Shown here: positions 1 through 8,304 of the stretch, piece by piece | Layout: every line of letters starts with the position of its first letter | Numbering within the stretch: position 1 is the first letter of the stretch | Source of the DNA: Bacillus sp. HSf4 | GTDB lineage: Bacteria; Bacillota; Bacilli; Bacillales; Bacillaceae | Length of the DNA stretch: 64,000 nucleotides | Direction of reading: 5' to 3' | NCBI RefSeq assembly: GCF_029537375.1 | Contig: NZ_CP120679.1 | Coordinates: 1,910,001-1,974,000 of the forward strand | Position numbers and translations under genes: made by a program | The notes under the pieces: generated by a model | Databases searched by the model: none | What the model was told of the DNA's origin: nothing | What the model saw: the letters and a program-made list of their open reading frames with translations, nothing else

Positions 1-11
1 CCGCTTCTAAA

Positions 12-100
12 GATTCATTTTCATGGATGGACAGGATTTATTCACCAATTCATTTCCGTATAGTGGTAAACTCTATACTGGTCATTACTTTAGTCATGCA
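12..100 (+). promoter_or_regulatory. LXG leader repeat, copy 1 (promoter region)
   Basis: This stretch recurs, closely conserved, ahead of the LXG genes at 23494-23556 (minus strand) and 53844-53903. Shared parts include CATGGA, GACAGGATTTATTCACCAATT (split here as GACAGGATTTA and TTCACCAATT) and GTGGTAAACT. A SigA-like promoter fits inside: TTTATT at 37-42, a 16-base spacer, and TATAGT at 59-64. The repeat is seen directly; its promoter role is inferred from its fixed position before three toxin genes. Confidence 0.6.
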
Positions 101-155
101 GTTTTTGGGAAGAGAGGTTTGAACATGATCGGGTCAATCCTGGGCTTTAGATATC

Positions 156-375
156 ATGAAAGTCGATTTATCGCTGAAGAAAGAATTTTTGGCAGAGCTG
201 AAAGCTTGCCGCAAAGAGCTGCAAAAAGACAAAACAGAGTTCTCTGATATCAAAAAGACGATCACTGAACCTGAGCTTTCGTCTCACACCTGGCAAGGCA
301 GTCTTGACGGAATCAGCCGTTGAAGCAATCAAGGACACCGACAAACAGCTGGCTTCATCGATGAAAACGAAATAG
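156..375 (+). pseudogene. Fused remnant of YwqH-like (DUF5082) and YwqI-like (DUF5344) genes
   Basis: An ATG at 156 opens a frame rich in Lys and Glu that contains an EPELSSHTWQGSLDGI stretch typical of the middle of DUF5082 proteins; it stops at 320-322. In another frame the bases 313-375 read EAIKDTDKQLASSMKTK and stop, which resembles the C-terminus of DUF5344 proteins. In B. subtilis ywqH and ywqI stand directly before the LXG gene ywqJ and encode WXG-like partners of the toxin. Here one deletion seems to have joined the 5' part of the first gene to the 3' end of the second. The LXG gene starts 11 bases later. Family assignment is from memory of the YwqH/YwqI sequences. Confidence 0.5.
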
Positions 376-386
376 AGGAGAATGCT

Positions 387-2273
387 ATGAAGACTCTGGA
401 TGTTCAAGCGTTACGAAATGGAATAGATGATACGCTGGAACAGTTAAAAAAACAAGCAGATGAAATTGCCAAAGTCAAAAAAAGCGTCGACGGCATCACA
501 TCTCTTGATGATGCCTTAAAAGGAAAAGGCGGGGACGCCATTCGCGCCTTTTACGAAGAATGCCATACTCCGTTCCTGCGATTCTATGAAACGTTCATTG
601 AAGAATACCAATCGGCATTGAAAAAAATCAAAACCTCACTGGATTCTTTTGAATCAAATCACAACGGATATATTTCACAAGCCTTTCTCGAACACGAACT
701 GGAACAAGGCTTGAACGCGGCCGATCGAACAACGAAACATTTGGTGTCCAAAGCCAATGCTACGATCGCTAAAGTCAGCCATATCGCCGATTTACCTCAG
801 TTGGATGACAGTGATTTTCATGAACAGAATCAGAGAGCGAAAAGGGAAATCAGCAGCACTCTTGAAAAGCTCCATGCTTTTGATAGGGAGCAGACCAATG
901 CTCTCAAAACCGCAGAAAACGACCTTGAGACCATGCAAAGATACATCACAAGGCTTGAAAAAATGTATACAGGGCCTAAAATTGAAATCACCGGCTATCA
1001 AAAAGGCTCGATTTTAAAGCCGGATGAGATGGATACATTGCAGCCTAACGAAGAGACTCCGATGGAGATGATGCTCGAAAAATTAGATAAAACCAGAATG
1101 GAAACAGAAATTCGCAAAGCAGAAAAACAGGCTGACGCAATAGAAAAGCTAAAGAATGTCGCTACAGCAGAGACAGAATTAGATGATCCTGCTAAGTATT
1201 TTCAGGATATCTATTTGAAAAGTGAAACTCCATTTGGACCGGATCTGAAGCCAGGGGAAGACGACAAGGAATTTCATCAGACTGCTATTGATATTTATAG
1301 TGGTTCGGGTGGTGCTATTTATGATCTTGCGAAAGATTTTTACGAGGGCGGAAAACAAATTGGATGGAATCTCGGATGGACAATCGACCATTTACATAAA
1401 GATCCGAAAGTTGTTTTAGACACAGTTCTTGGGTACGATTATAAAGGCGCTCTTTTGAGTATGGTAGACACGTTGGCGGAAAAATGGGATGAGAAAGTAG
1501 TACATGGAGATGCGTATTCAAGGGCGCATTACTTTACTTATTTGATCGGAAGCCTTGCCGGCTTGCGGAGCGGAAAATCTTCTGTTTCAACGGGCTCGAA
1601 AGATCTTGCGAAAGCTGGGAAAACCGCGGTTGGCAAGGTGAAGGAAGCTGGTAAGACTGTAAAACAGTCAATTAAGCCACCTAATAATCGTTACACTCCT
1701 GCATTGCAAGGGATTCTGCAGGATGCACCGAATTCTATTAATGTAAAGAATACCCCTCTTGTATTAAAAGAATTGGCAGAAGATCAAAAGAAAAGTGTGC
1801 TTTTTAACAGTAGTAAAGAGACTTCGGGTCAGACTGTTAAAAAAGTACGAAAAACCATTGTGCCAACAGTTAAAAGTGGGGAGTTTAATAAATGGTTCAA
1901 TTCATTATCAACTAAACAATTAGATGAACTCTGGAGTGATAAAAAAACTAGAAGAGCCATAGAAAGACAGCTTCGAGCTCCAGGAGGAATGCATGAGTGG
2001 CACTTGGTTTCACGAGCCCCTACTTTTAAACATTGGGGAGTAACGGCTGAAAAAATTAGAGAGCTACGAACGGCAATAAATGAAGTGGAATTTGTTAACC
2101 CAACTGGAAAACACGGTGGACTAGGTTCTACTGCTGCTCACAACGAGCTACTAAAGATTATAGACTCATCAAAAGATTATAATATGTTTGTGCGAAGATT
2201 AAACAATTGGGCCAATTACAGACTAAAAGGTGGAGTTGAGGCTTTACCGGAAGGGCTAAGGATAAAAAAATAG
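387..2273 (+). CDS. LXG polymorphic toxin 1 (HNH-like nuclease tail)
   Basis: A 628-residue toxin probably exported by the type VII (Yuk/Ess) system. Residues 1 to about 235 form the LXG domain: long helices, the LDDALKGKGGDAI loop and a conserved ITGYQKGSILKPDE segment. A Lys-rich linker follows. The last 95 residues (534-628) hold a compact domain beginning GMHEWHLV with a later KHGG and AHNELL, which fits an HNH/Endo VII-type nuclease; the nuclease call is inferred from the spaced His residues. AGAGGAG at 374-380 supports the ATG at 387. The N-terminal half is nearly the same as toxin 2 (21621-23455), while the tail is unrelated. The downstream gene is the likely immunity protein. Confidence 0.85.
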   Translation: MKTLDVQALRNGIDDTLEQLKKQADEIAKVKKSVDGITSLDDALKGKGGDAIRAFYEECHTPFLRFYETFIEEYQSALKKIKTSLDSFESNHNGYISQAFLEHELEQGLNAADRTTKHLVSKANATIAKVSHIADLPQLDDSDFHEQNQRAKREISSTLEKLHAFDREQTNALKTAENDLETMQRYITRLEKMYTGPKIEITGYQKGSILKPDEMDTLQPNEETPMEMMLEKLDKTRMETEIRKAEKQADAIEKLKNVATAETELDDPAKYFQDIYLKSETPFGPDLKPGEDDKEFHQTAIDIYSGSGGAIYDLAKDFYEGGKQIGWNLGWTIDHLHKDPKVVLDTVLGYDYKGALLSMVDTLAEKWDEKVVHGDAYSRAHYFTYLIGSLAGLRSGKSSVSTGSKDLAKAGKTAVGKVKEAGKTVKQSIKPPNNRYTPALQGILQDAPNSINVKNTPLVLKELAEDQKKSVLFNSSKETSGQTVKKVRKTIVPTVKSGEFNKWFNSLSTKQLDELWSDKKTRRAIERQLRAPGGMHEWHLVSRAPTFKHWGVTAEKIRELRTAINEVEFVNPTGKHGGLGSTAAHNELLKIIDSSKDYNMFVRRLNNWANYRLKGGVEALPEGLRIKK

Positions 2274-2284
2274 GAGGGTTTGAA

Positions 2285-2680
2285 ATGGAACGAGAAAACT
2301 ATGTATCATTATGGATTGGTAATATTCAAACTGTTGATAAATTAAATGAATATGTTGAATTACCGTACGATGAAGAAGAAGGTGACTTCCTCCCTTCTCC
2401 GTTTTTAAGGGACTTTGACATAGATATTGATGATTTAGATGAAGATTTTATCGAAAAGGTTGTTCATGTCCAAAATAAAGAATTGCTGCGCGAATTAATA
2501 TGTGGTTGCTCATATGGTGATATCATTTTATCTCGTTTTGAAGCTATTCAGGGTAAACAACTTCCGAAGAATATAAACTCTGCTATTTTACTATATAACT
2601 TTGATTATGAAGGAAAAAGAAATGAAATTGTTAACAATGAGTATACTTTTAAATTTGTAGGCTCCGTTTCATATATTTAA
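2285..2680 (+). CDS. Immunity protein, Imm22-like
   Basis: A small acidic protein of 131 residues starting YVSLWIGN after the initial residues, with a run of Asp/Glu (DFDIDIDDLDEDF). This pattern resembles the Imm22 family of cytosolic immunity proteins. It starts 11 bases after the LXG gene with GGAGG at 2272-2276, so it is cotranscribed and should neutralise the nuclease tail of that toxin inside the cell. A hairpin terminator follows at 2722. The family assignment is from recall; the immunity role rests on position and acidity. Confidence 0.7.
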   Translation: MERENYVSLWIGNIQTVDKLNEYVELPYDEEEGDFLPSPFLRDFDIDIDDLDEDFIEKVVHVQNKELLRELICGCSYGDIILSRFEAIQGKQLPKNINSAILLYNFDYEGKRNEIVNNEYTFKFVGSVSYI

Positions 2681-2721
2681 AAATAAAATTGAACTACAGA
2701 ACTGATAATTACTTGTTTTAG

Positions 2722-2750
2722 CACTTGATCTCTGATTGAGTGTTTTTTTT
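2722..2750 (+). terminator. Terminator of LXG-1/immunity operon
   Basis: The arms CACTTGAT and ATTGAGTG pair with two G-T pairs and are followed by eight T. Confidence 0.65.
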
Positions 2751-3069
2751 GTATGTAAATCCGAGAAAAACCCGACAAAAAGGGAGATGAAATAGGGATA
2801 TTTTCCATTCCATTCAGTCATCCGATAACGACAAGAAAAACAAACGCGAATACCTTAGTCCAAGACGGAGAGCCTGCGGACACTGATCTTTTGCACACGG
2901 ATGTTGTGCAGTTGATCGGCGGCCGTGGCCGGAAGGGGAGACGCATCTTACCCTTAGCAAATGTGAACTCGGATGTATCGAATGATAATGGTCGTCAGCT
3001 TCCAAGAAGGAACGGCTGTAGCGATTTAATATCTGTTAAATTTTATAAGGAGGAGCCCCAATTATAAAG
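2751..3069. other. Intergenic stretch with an open frame lacking a start
   Basis: A plus-strand frame is open from 2786 to 3067 (93 codons) with ordinary codon use but has no plausible start or ribosome site. It reads as a broken gene fragment that I do not recognise. It may be the debris of an earlier toxin tail, as is common downstream of LXG operons. Confidence 0.3.
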
Positions 3070-3447
3070 CTAATACAACTCAATATTTGAAAAAGATAAC
3101 TGATTCATCACACTTTGTTTTAAGTAGCGATACTGTTTCTCGTTGGTATCTGAATAGGCTTCGTTTCTATTTGAGGGGATATCCATATACAGGATGTCTT
3201 CTTTAAATTGAGAAGCCGTAAAATCATATCTTTCTCTATGGATGACATTATAAAAATGCCATCCATCAGGTTGTTTTGTTTTCATTATTTCTCCGCCTAA
3301 TATATCGTTTACGACTAAGGTGGTTACGCCACATTGTCCCTTTGCAGGGTTATCCTTGCTCCATTTTGAACTTGAGTCTAAAGACCAGGATTCAGACAAT
3401 GCTTTAAGTATTTGTTCGATTTGTACAAGATTATTATTATCCATCAT
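3070..3447 (-). CDS. YunG-like protein
   Basis: A 125-residue protein closely resembling B. subtilis YunG, a conserved protein without a settled function. Visible landmarks are SSSKWS, the KGQCGVTTLVVND block with Cys39, and GWHFYNVIH with His64. The Cys and His blocks recall papain-like hydrolases, but that is only inference. AAGGAGG lies just upstream; the ATG pair at 3447 and 3444 leaves the exact start open, with 3444 giving the better spacing. It is convergent with the LXG operon and no terminator between them was found beyond the one at 2722. It is a single gene with no obvious partner. Confidence 0.7.
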   Translation of the reverse strand: MMDNNNLVQIEQILKALSESWSLDSSSKWSKDNPAKGQCGVTTLVVNDILGGEIMKTKQPDGWHFYNVIHRERYDFTASQFKEDILYMDIPSNRNEAYSDTNEKQYRYLKQSVMNQLSFSNIELY

Positions 3448-3766
3448 AAATCCTCCTTTTCATAGATTCATTATATCAATTTAAATGTAGGAAAGCCTGC
3501 ATTGTTAGTGAAACGAGGAGTACACATTGAATGTTGCTAAGCATAAACTATGATAAGTATCGGTCATTTCAAATACAAATCAGATCTACTCCGGTCAAAC
3601 CGAAGCGCGAATTTTCTGCTATCGTGTCGAACTTCATGAATTCAAGGAAGTATAAAATGACATAGAGATATGATAATGCTAAGAAGGAGTATTTTTTTGT
3701 TTTGTAATATATATATTGAATAATGTAATTTATATGTTACAATTCATTTGAGGAGGAATTATATAG
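3448..3766. promoter_or_regulatory. Intergenic region with promoter of the XRE gene
   Basis: TTGAAT at 3716-3721, a 16-base spacer and TACAAT at 3738-3743 form a SigA-type promoter. The AT-rich DNA from 3704 to 3740 is an imperfect palindrome (GTAATATATATATT facing AATTTATATGTTAC), so the XRE protein may bind its own promoter. Nothing else is evident in this gap. Confidence 0.5.
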
Positions 3767-3985
3767 GTGAAGAATAAAGTGAAGATCGCTCGTGTTCAAG
3801 TCGACTTAACACAGCAGCAATTAGCAGAAAAAGTGGGTGTTACTCGGCAAACGATTAGCTTGATTGAGAAAGGTAAGTATAATCCCACGCTAAAATTGTG
3901 CCTGGAGATATGCTACGCAGTGAATAAGTCTTTGGATGAAGTATTTTGGATTAGCAGGGAGGACCAGTTACATGAAGATGATTAA
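3767..3985 (+). CDS. XRE-family transcription regulator
   Basis: A 72-residue protein that is almost entirely one helix-turn-helix: residues 7-60 include LTQQQLAEKVGVTRQTISLIEKGKYNPTL written here in two parts, LTQQQLAEKVGV and TRQTISLIEKGKYNP. The size and the ending match the short XRE regulators of the YgzD/YozG group. A GTG at 3767 is preceded by GAGGAGG with good spacing. It overlaps the next gene by 14 bases, so regulator and membrane protein are translated together. It probably represses its own operon. Confidence 0.85.
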   Translation: MKNKVKIARVQVDLTQQQLAEKVGVTRQTISLIEKGKYNPTLKLCLEICYAVNKSLDEVFWISREDQLHEDD

Positions 3986-4409
3986 AGATGAACGCTTGCA
4001 AATACAAAATTTGAAAAATATACGGATTGCCTTTATGGTTCAAACGGTAGGAATATTGGCCATTTTACTTTATGAGGTGATAACAAAGGGGATTATGGAA
4101 GCTAAAGACAATCCATTATGGTTATTATTTATTCTTACTTCAGTTGTTTTAGGTTGGCTGAATCTCAAAATTTCTGTTGATGTGTATGATGATGCAAAAG
4201 AACAGAAGAAGCCAGGACCCTATTATCGAGTCGTCATCCTTTCTGCATTGATTGGCATAATCCTGGCGCTTTTGGCAAAGTTCGGTCCAGATCATAGTGA
4301 TAACAGTGAAGCCTTACTTGTAGGAAGTGTGGTCTTTGTTTGTTTTCTCATCCCTTTCTCTTTTGTTCACTATATGATGAAAAAACGATCAGAGGAAAAT
4401 GACATATAA
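3972..4409 (+). CDS. Membrane protein paired with XRE regulator
   Basis: A 145-residue protein with four hydrophobic segments (about residues 15-35, 48-66, 81-101 and 113-133) and a basic C-terminus. I place the start at the ATG at 3972 because GGGAGG lies before it; an upstream ATG at 3936 in the same frame has no ribosome site. Such pairs of a short XRE protein and a small four-helix membrane protein are common in Bacillus, but the function is not known to me. Confidence 0.7.
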   Translation: MKMIKDERLQIQNLKNIRIAFMVQTVGILAILLYEVITKGIMEAKDNPLWLLFILTSVVLGWLNLKISVDVYDDAKEQKKPGPYYRVVILSALIGIILALLAKFGPDHSDNSEALLVGSVVFVCFLIPFSFVHYMMKKRSEENDI

Positions 4410-4453
4410 TATGAACTTTTTCCGATTCCTCTAGGTGTGTACATACGAAAACG

Positions 4454-4493
4454 AGACAGCTTCAGCCCACCGGAATACAGGGCTAAGCTGTCT
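4454..4493. terminator. Terminator between convergent genes
   Basis: AGACAGCTT and AAGCTGTCT pair, with an inner AGCCC/GGGCT stem. It lies between the XRE operon and the minus-strand yngC gene. The T tract is weak on the plus strand. Confidence 0.5.
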
Positions 4494-4598
4494 AATGTTT
4501 TCATCCAGTGTTTCATTTCCGCGTCAGTTCATCAAGAACATTTGAATGGAGATGGCCGTGGGATTGGCATAAGTTCAGACTTCCTGAGTTAAACGGTG

Positions 4599-5213
4599 TT
4601 ATTTTTTTGCAAAAACTCTTTTTTTAAGGTACAAGCCGGCAAATATGGCGAAAATCAACAATAGAAATCCATAAACAATACTTGAGTAAAGATCCATATA
4701 TCCTACAATCGTTTCCCATGAAGATCCTACGGCCGCACCGATATTTACAAGCAGTACATTCCAAATCAAGGTCCCCAATGTCGTCAGTAAAACAAATGAA
4801 GCAAACTTCATGTGAGCCATTCCGGCGGGTATTGAAATTAAGCTTCTGACTAGAGGAATAAGCCGGCAAAAAAATACTGTCCAGAGACCATATTGATCGA
4901 ACCACTGATTCGCTTTATGAATGTCTTTCCGGGTGATTCTGATGATGTGTCCCCATCTGTCTGCAAGTTTTTCAATCTTATGGATGTCTATCAGCATGCC
5001 GACACCATAAAGAACGATGGCCCCGAGCACAGAGCCGATGGTGGAAAACGCGACAACTCCTGAAATGCTCATACTCGTCTTGGTGGTCATAAATCCCCCA
5101 AAAGTAAGAATGATCTCAGATGGAATAGGGGGAAATATATTTTCCACGGCAATGAGAAAAAGAATACCCCAATAACCGAACTTTTCCATCGTATCAATGA
5201 TCCAATTCTCCAT
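4599..5213 (-). CDS. yngC: DedA-family membrane protein YngC
   Basis: A 204-residue integral membrane protein of the DedA/SNARE-associated family, linked to lipid carrier recycling and membrane potential. Residues 1-45 contain the hallmark start MENWIIDTMEKFGYWG and NIFPPIPSEIIL. The central FFCRLIPLVRSLISIPAGMA segment is the family motif with its conserved Arg residues. Four to five hydrophobic segments are visible. Length and sequence agree with B. subtilis YngC. It follows the PadR pair on the same strand by 18 bases after the preceding stop and may share its transcript. Confidence 0.85.
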   Translation of the reverse strand: MENWIIDTMEKFGYWGILFLIAVENIFPPIPSEIILTFGGFMTTKTSMSISGVVAFSTIGSVLGAIVLYGVGMLIDIHKIEKLADRWGHIIRITRKDIHKANQWFDQYGLWTVFFCRLIPLVRSLISIPAGMAHMKFASFVLLTTLGTLIWNVLLVNIGAAVGSSWETIVGYMDLYSSIVYGFLLLIFAIFAGLYLKKRVFAKK

Positions 5214-5230
5214 TTTTACACGTCCTTTTG

Positions 5231-5872
5231 TTAAGATAACAACTCTTTAAACTTCTTATAAATGGCTGCGTCCACAAGCTTATACACAAAAAACATTCCA
5301 AAGAAGCCGAATCCATAAGCAAAAAGAGTCGCTTCAATCACGAGAAACATCAATGGAAAAACGCCTAACCATATTCCGAACAGCCAGAGAAGGAAAAGGG
5401 CAGTCATTAATATGAGCGACCAGCCAAATAAATAGTGGTGTGCATGCAGATTGAAGAATGACGTGCTTTTGGATAAAGATAAAAATTCCTTCACTTTAAA
5501 TTGGTTGATAGCTTCTGCTGCCGCTTCATCTTTTGTTTTGCCTTGGCTGATGAGGTCCTCAACATAGTCTTCCAAATAGGTTTGCAATTCCAGTTTTTCC
5601 TCTTCATTCATAGCTAACTGATTGACATAGGCGCGTATGTCGTTTTGTTTGTTATACATGGCGTTCATCCGGATGTGGCTGATATAATTTACCGCGCCCC
5701 AAACAACCGCAATAGCAAATGAAATATAATAACAAATCACGATCCAAAAGGGATCATGAGAATGAATCCGATCGAAATAGAACGAAAACGCAAACAGAAT
5801 CGAAGATGCTATTAAAACCCAAAAGAATTGAATATCGTTTAAACTGAACATTTTTTTGAAAATATGTCTCAC
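5231..5872 (-). CDS. HAAS-type membrane protein, partner of PadR
   Basis: A 213-residue protein beginning at a GTG (5872) preceded by AAGGAGG; an upstream in-frame ATG lacks such a site. Two hydrophobic segments near the N-terminus are followed by a cytosolic stretch with NQLAMNEEEKLELQTYLEDY and KDEAAAEAINQF, typical of the HAAS domain found beside PadR regulators. Two more pairs of hydrophobic segments close the protein. It starts 13 bases after the PadR gene. HAAS proteins are thought to be the sensory or target partner of the regulator; the precise role here is unknown. Confidence 0.65.
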   Translation of the reverse strand: MRHIFKKMFSLNDIQFFWVLIASSILFAFSFYFDRIHSHDPFWIVICYYISFAIAVVWGAVNYISHIRMNAMYNKQNDIRAYVNQLAMNEEEKLELQTYLEDYVEDLISQGKTKDEAAAEAINQFKVKEFLSLSKSTSFFNLHAHHYLFGWSLILMTALFLLWLFGIWLGVFPLMFLVIEATLFAYGFGFFGMFFVYKLVDAAIYKKFKELLS

Positions 5873-5885
5873 ATGAATTCCTCCT

Positions 5886-6200
5886 TCAAATAAATCGCTT
5901 GACCATTTCATTCATCTTTTTCCAATCCGACACCATATTTTCGTGCAGCTGGATACCATCTTCTGTAATGGCGTAATATTTACGGCGTCCTCCATGACTT
6001 TCATTTCCCCAATATGAATTGACGGCTCCTTGTTTTTCCAGCCTTTTTAAGGATAAATACAAAGTGGCTTCCTGTATTTCAAACGTTCCTTCCGTCTTTT
6101 CTTTAATCGTCTTTGAAATTTCATAGCCGTAATTCTCTTTTTCCTTCAAAACTGAAAGAATGAGAAGATCAATATTTCCTTTCAGCATTTCTTTATTCAA
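5886..6200 (-). CDS. PadR-family transcription regulator
   Basis: A 104-residue winged-helix protein. The NKEMLKGNIDLLILSVL start, YGYEISKTIKE recognition region and GGRRKYYAIT wing are the PadR hallmarks. The TTG at 6200 is chosen because GGAGG lies nine bases upstream and because PadR proteins begin at this residue. It is the first gene of a two- or three-gene minus-strand operon. PadR proteins usually repress their own operon, and an inverted repeat stands upstream (6233-6267). Confidence 0.85.
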   Translation of the reverse strand: MNKEMLKGNIDLLILSVLKEKENYGYEISKTIKEKTEGTFEIQEATLYLSLKRLEKQGAVNSYWGNESHGGRRKYYAITEDGIQLHENMVSDWKKMNEMVKRFI

Positions 6201-6232
6201 ATTGAAAACCTCCATCAGATTACTCAAAATCA

Positions 6233-6267
6233 TTAAGTACATTGTTATAATAAGTTATATTACTTAA
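6233..6267. promoter_or_regulatory. Possible PadR operator
   Basis: TTAAGTA at 6233-6239 and TACTTAA at 6261-6267 form an inverted repeat across the presumed promoter region of the padR gene. Binding is inferred. Confidence 0.35.
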
Positions 6268-6314
6268 AAAGGCAAGGTAATTTATGAGCAACAAACATCA
6301 ACAATAAAAAAAGG

Positions 6315-7015
6315 ATGAATCCCAAGACGGTCCTGCCGTCTTCAACAACTCCGACGCTTCCATATACAGTAAATACAATGGACGAGCATCTGGATATGAT
6401 GATGGTTTGCCACCAGCTTGATACCAATGTGCCTGAGGATGTGACTTTCAGCCATTCGCGAATTCGAGCGGCGATTGCCACGGAGGATATTTTGCACGAT
6501 ATCGGCGCGATCAGTATGACTTCCTCTGACTCGCAGGCGATGGGCAGAGTCGGTGAGGTCATCATCAGGACATGGCAAACCGCCGATAAAATGAAAAAGC
6601 AGCGCGGCCCGCTGGCAGGAGAAGCTGATCTCGTCCTTTGGGCACCGGCTTTTTTTGGCGTCAAGCCTGAACTCGTTTTAAAAGGCGGTATGATCGCCCG
6701 TGCTCAAATGGGTGATCCGAACGCTTCAATTCCGACATCTGAATCAGTGTTCATGCGAAAAATGTACGCGGGTTACGGCAAAGCCAATCAGTCAACATCT
6801 CTCACGCGGAGTATAGAGCGCGGTGTGCCTCAATCATTAGGGCTGACAAAAATGGTTGCATCCGTGCGCCATATGCGGATTGAGCAAACTGGACATGAAA
6901 TTAAATCACGCACTGCCGAAAGTCGAAGTCGACCATAAGACATATCAGGTGTTTGCTGATGGTGAGGAGCTTTCATGCCAGCCTGTCAGCCATGGAGCGT
7001 TATTTTTTGTTTTAA
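6315..7015 (+). pseudogene. ureC: Broken 3' half of urease alpha subunit gene (ureC)
   Basis: The translation matches the second half of Ure[32 protein letters not shown], the [18 protein letters not shown] block, [15 protein letters not shown] and [13 protein letters not shown]. The first half is missing, about 35-40 residues are deleted after KKQRGP, and the frame shifts near 6880 ([18 protein letters not shown] continues in another frame) and again near 6990, after which ERYFLF and the stop at 7013-7015 match the normal UreC end. It therefore cannot make an active subunit. An apparently intact urease operon starts at the other end of this window (63539). Confidence 0.85.
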
Positions 7016-7023
7016 ACGCACAC

Positions 7024-7049
7024 GCTGCCCTCGGGCAGCCGTTTTTATT
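7024..7049 (+). terminator. Terminator of the ureC remnant
   Basis: GCTGCCC and GGGCAGC pair around a two-base loop, followed by CGTTTTTATTTTT. Confidence 0.75.
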
Positions 7050-7161
7050 TTTACGGTTGCAGTCTGTTTCAGACCGATCATCAGGACGGCCGCTGCAGAA
7101 AGGTCGATTCCCACGGAGAAAATGATTTATTTTTTAGTTTGGCAAACTTGGAAAAAATAGC

Positions 7162-7221
7162 TTGACATAAAAAAGAATGAAGCTGTATGATCAAAAAAGA
7201 TTATCGAAACAATTACGATTT
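7162..7221 (+). promoter_or_regulatory. Promoter of the metallophore operon with Zur box 1
   Basis: TTGACA at 7162-7167, an 18-base spacer and TATGAT at 7186-7191 form a good SigA promoter. Positions 7201-7221, across the expected transcription start, match the Bacillus Zur box (AAATCGTAAT, one base, then its mirror ATTACGATTT) at 17 of the 20 fixed positions by my count; the right half is perfect. Zur bound here would block transcription when zinc is ample. Confidence 0.75.
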
Positions 7222-7384
7222 GAGGTATCGCCACAACGAAAAGAAGGGGAATGACGGCAGCTGGATAATAAGCTCTAAGCGATCTGAAACTCACTTCAAG
7301 AAAGTCCGTTAAGCAACAAGCAGAGAAACCGCAGGTTCATTTTCCAGTATCCACGGATTTTTGGATGGTACCATTACGCAAAGT

Positions 7385-7405
7385 AAATCGTAATAATTTC
7401 GATTT
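7385..7405 (+). promoter_or_regulatory. Zur box 2, directly before cntK
   Basis: The left half AAATCGTAAT is perfect and the right half ATTTCGATTT differs at one base, giving 19 of 20 matches by my count. It lies 39 bases before the cntK start and about 190 bases after the promoter at 7162. A weak promoter (TTGGAT at 7361) may sit beside it. The leader between 7222 and 7384 shows no convincing gene. Confidence 0.75.
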
Positions 7406-7443
7406 TCAATAGATGAAAAATATAAGTGAAAAGGATCGTTGTG

Positions 7444-8277
7444 ATGAAACAGGGAATCGATTTTATCAAATGTAATCCAACACAAAATATGACAATTCTC
7501 GTGAAAACGAATTATCCAGCTGATGAGTATAAGCACATCGCAGCAAAAATGATGTCCTATGACAGCGTTTATGCTGAACAAGTGGGCTTTATTGAAAAAC
7601 CGTTGAATGAACGGGCTGCCGCACATCTGCAGATGGCCGGCGGCGAGTTTTGCGGTAATGCTTGCATGGCACTGGCTGCCTTCATCGCATCGGAGAAAGA
7701 CCTCAAGCAACATGATTGGACGGAAGTGCTGCTGGAAGTTTCAGGTGCAGATCAATTAATCATGTGTCAAGTGAAAAAAAATGTAGATGAATATAACTGT
7801 CGAGTTGCTATGCCCATTCCTGAAAAAATTGAACAGAAAACAGTCAAATATGATGGCAGCGATTTGAATTTAATCATCGTGAGATATCACGGGTTTCTAC
7901 ATATTGTGATAGAAGTGAAGGAATGTAGTGAGACGGTAAGAGAGAAAGCACAATCATTAGCAAAGCTGCTCGGGGTCACTTTAGACGCTAACTTGATTGG
8001 CGTTTTATTGTATCAACCGAAATCTGATGAGTTGGCTCCGCTCATTTACGTCCCGCATCTAGACAGCATGGTATGGGAAAGGGGGTGCGGTTCAGGTACA
8101 GCTTCGATAGGAGCCTATCTGGCATGGAAGAATAAGAGGGGGATTCGTGCAAACATCAAACAACCCGGCGGCACGATTCGAGTATTTGCGGATGTTGAAA
8201 AAGAAGAGCTAACAAATCTTATTATTGAAGGATCGGTCAGTATTGTGGCAGAAGGAAAAGCATTTATCAATATTTAG
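7444..8277 (+). CDS. cntK: Histidine racemase CntK-like, metallophore synthesis
   Basis: A 277-residue member of the diaminopimelate-epimerase fold, resembling CntK, which turns L-histidine into D-histidine as the first step of staphylopine synthesis. The two catalytic Cys blocks are present: GGEFCGNACMA (Cys70) and ERGCGSGTASIGAY near the C-terminus. The start MKQGIDFIKCNPTQNMTILV lines up with CntK; I choose the ATG at 7444 over a GTG at 7426 because AAAGGAT stands eight bases upstream. It is followed by cntL, cntM and the transporter genes in the staphylococcal order. A true DapF role is unlikely in this context. Confidence 0.85.
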   Translation: MKQGIDFIKCNPTQNMTILVKTNYPADEYKHIAAKMMSYDSVYAEQVGFIEKPLNERAAAHLQMAGGEFCGNACMALAAFIASEKDLKQHDWTEVLLEVSGADQLIMCQVKKNVDEYNCRVAMPIPEKIEQKTVKYDGSDLNLIIVRYHGFLHIVIEVKECSETVREKAQSLAKLLGVTLDANLIGVLLYQPKSDELAPLIYVPHLDSMVWERGCGSGTASIGAYLAWKNKRGIRANIKQPGGTIRVFADVEKEELTNLIIEGSVSIVAEGKAFINI

Positions 8278-8304
8278 TGACGACTTAATATGGGAGTGGG
8301 ATGG

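Noticed and set aside
23..247. Reading frame across the leader of LXG toxin 1
   Set aside because: It runs over the conserved leader repeat and has no ribosome site; the same repeat before toxins 2 and 3 is not open in that frame.
2814..3005. Minus-strand frame of 63 codons
   Set aside because: No ribosome site, low-complexity product and overlap with a better plus-strand frame.
3936..3971. Upstream start for the membrane protein after the XRE gene
   Set aside because: It lies inside the XRE gene without a ribosome site; the ATG at 3972 has GGGAGG.
7444..8277. Diaminopimelate epimerase (dapF)
   Set aside because: Fold and Cys motifs fit, but the start and the neighbours cntL to cntE point to the CntK branch.
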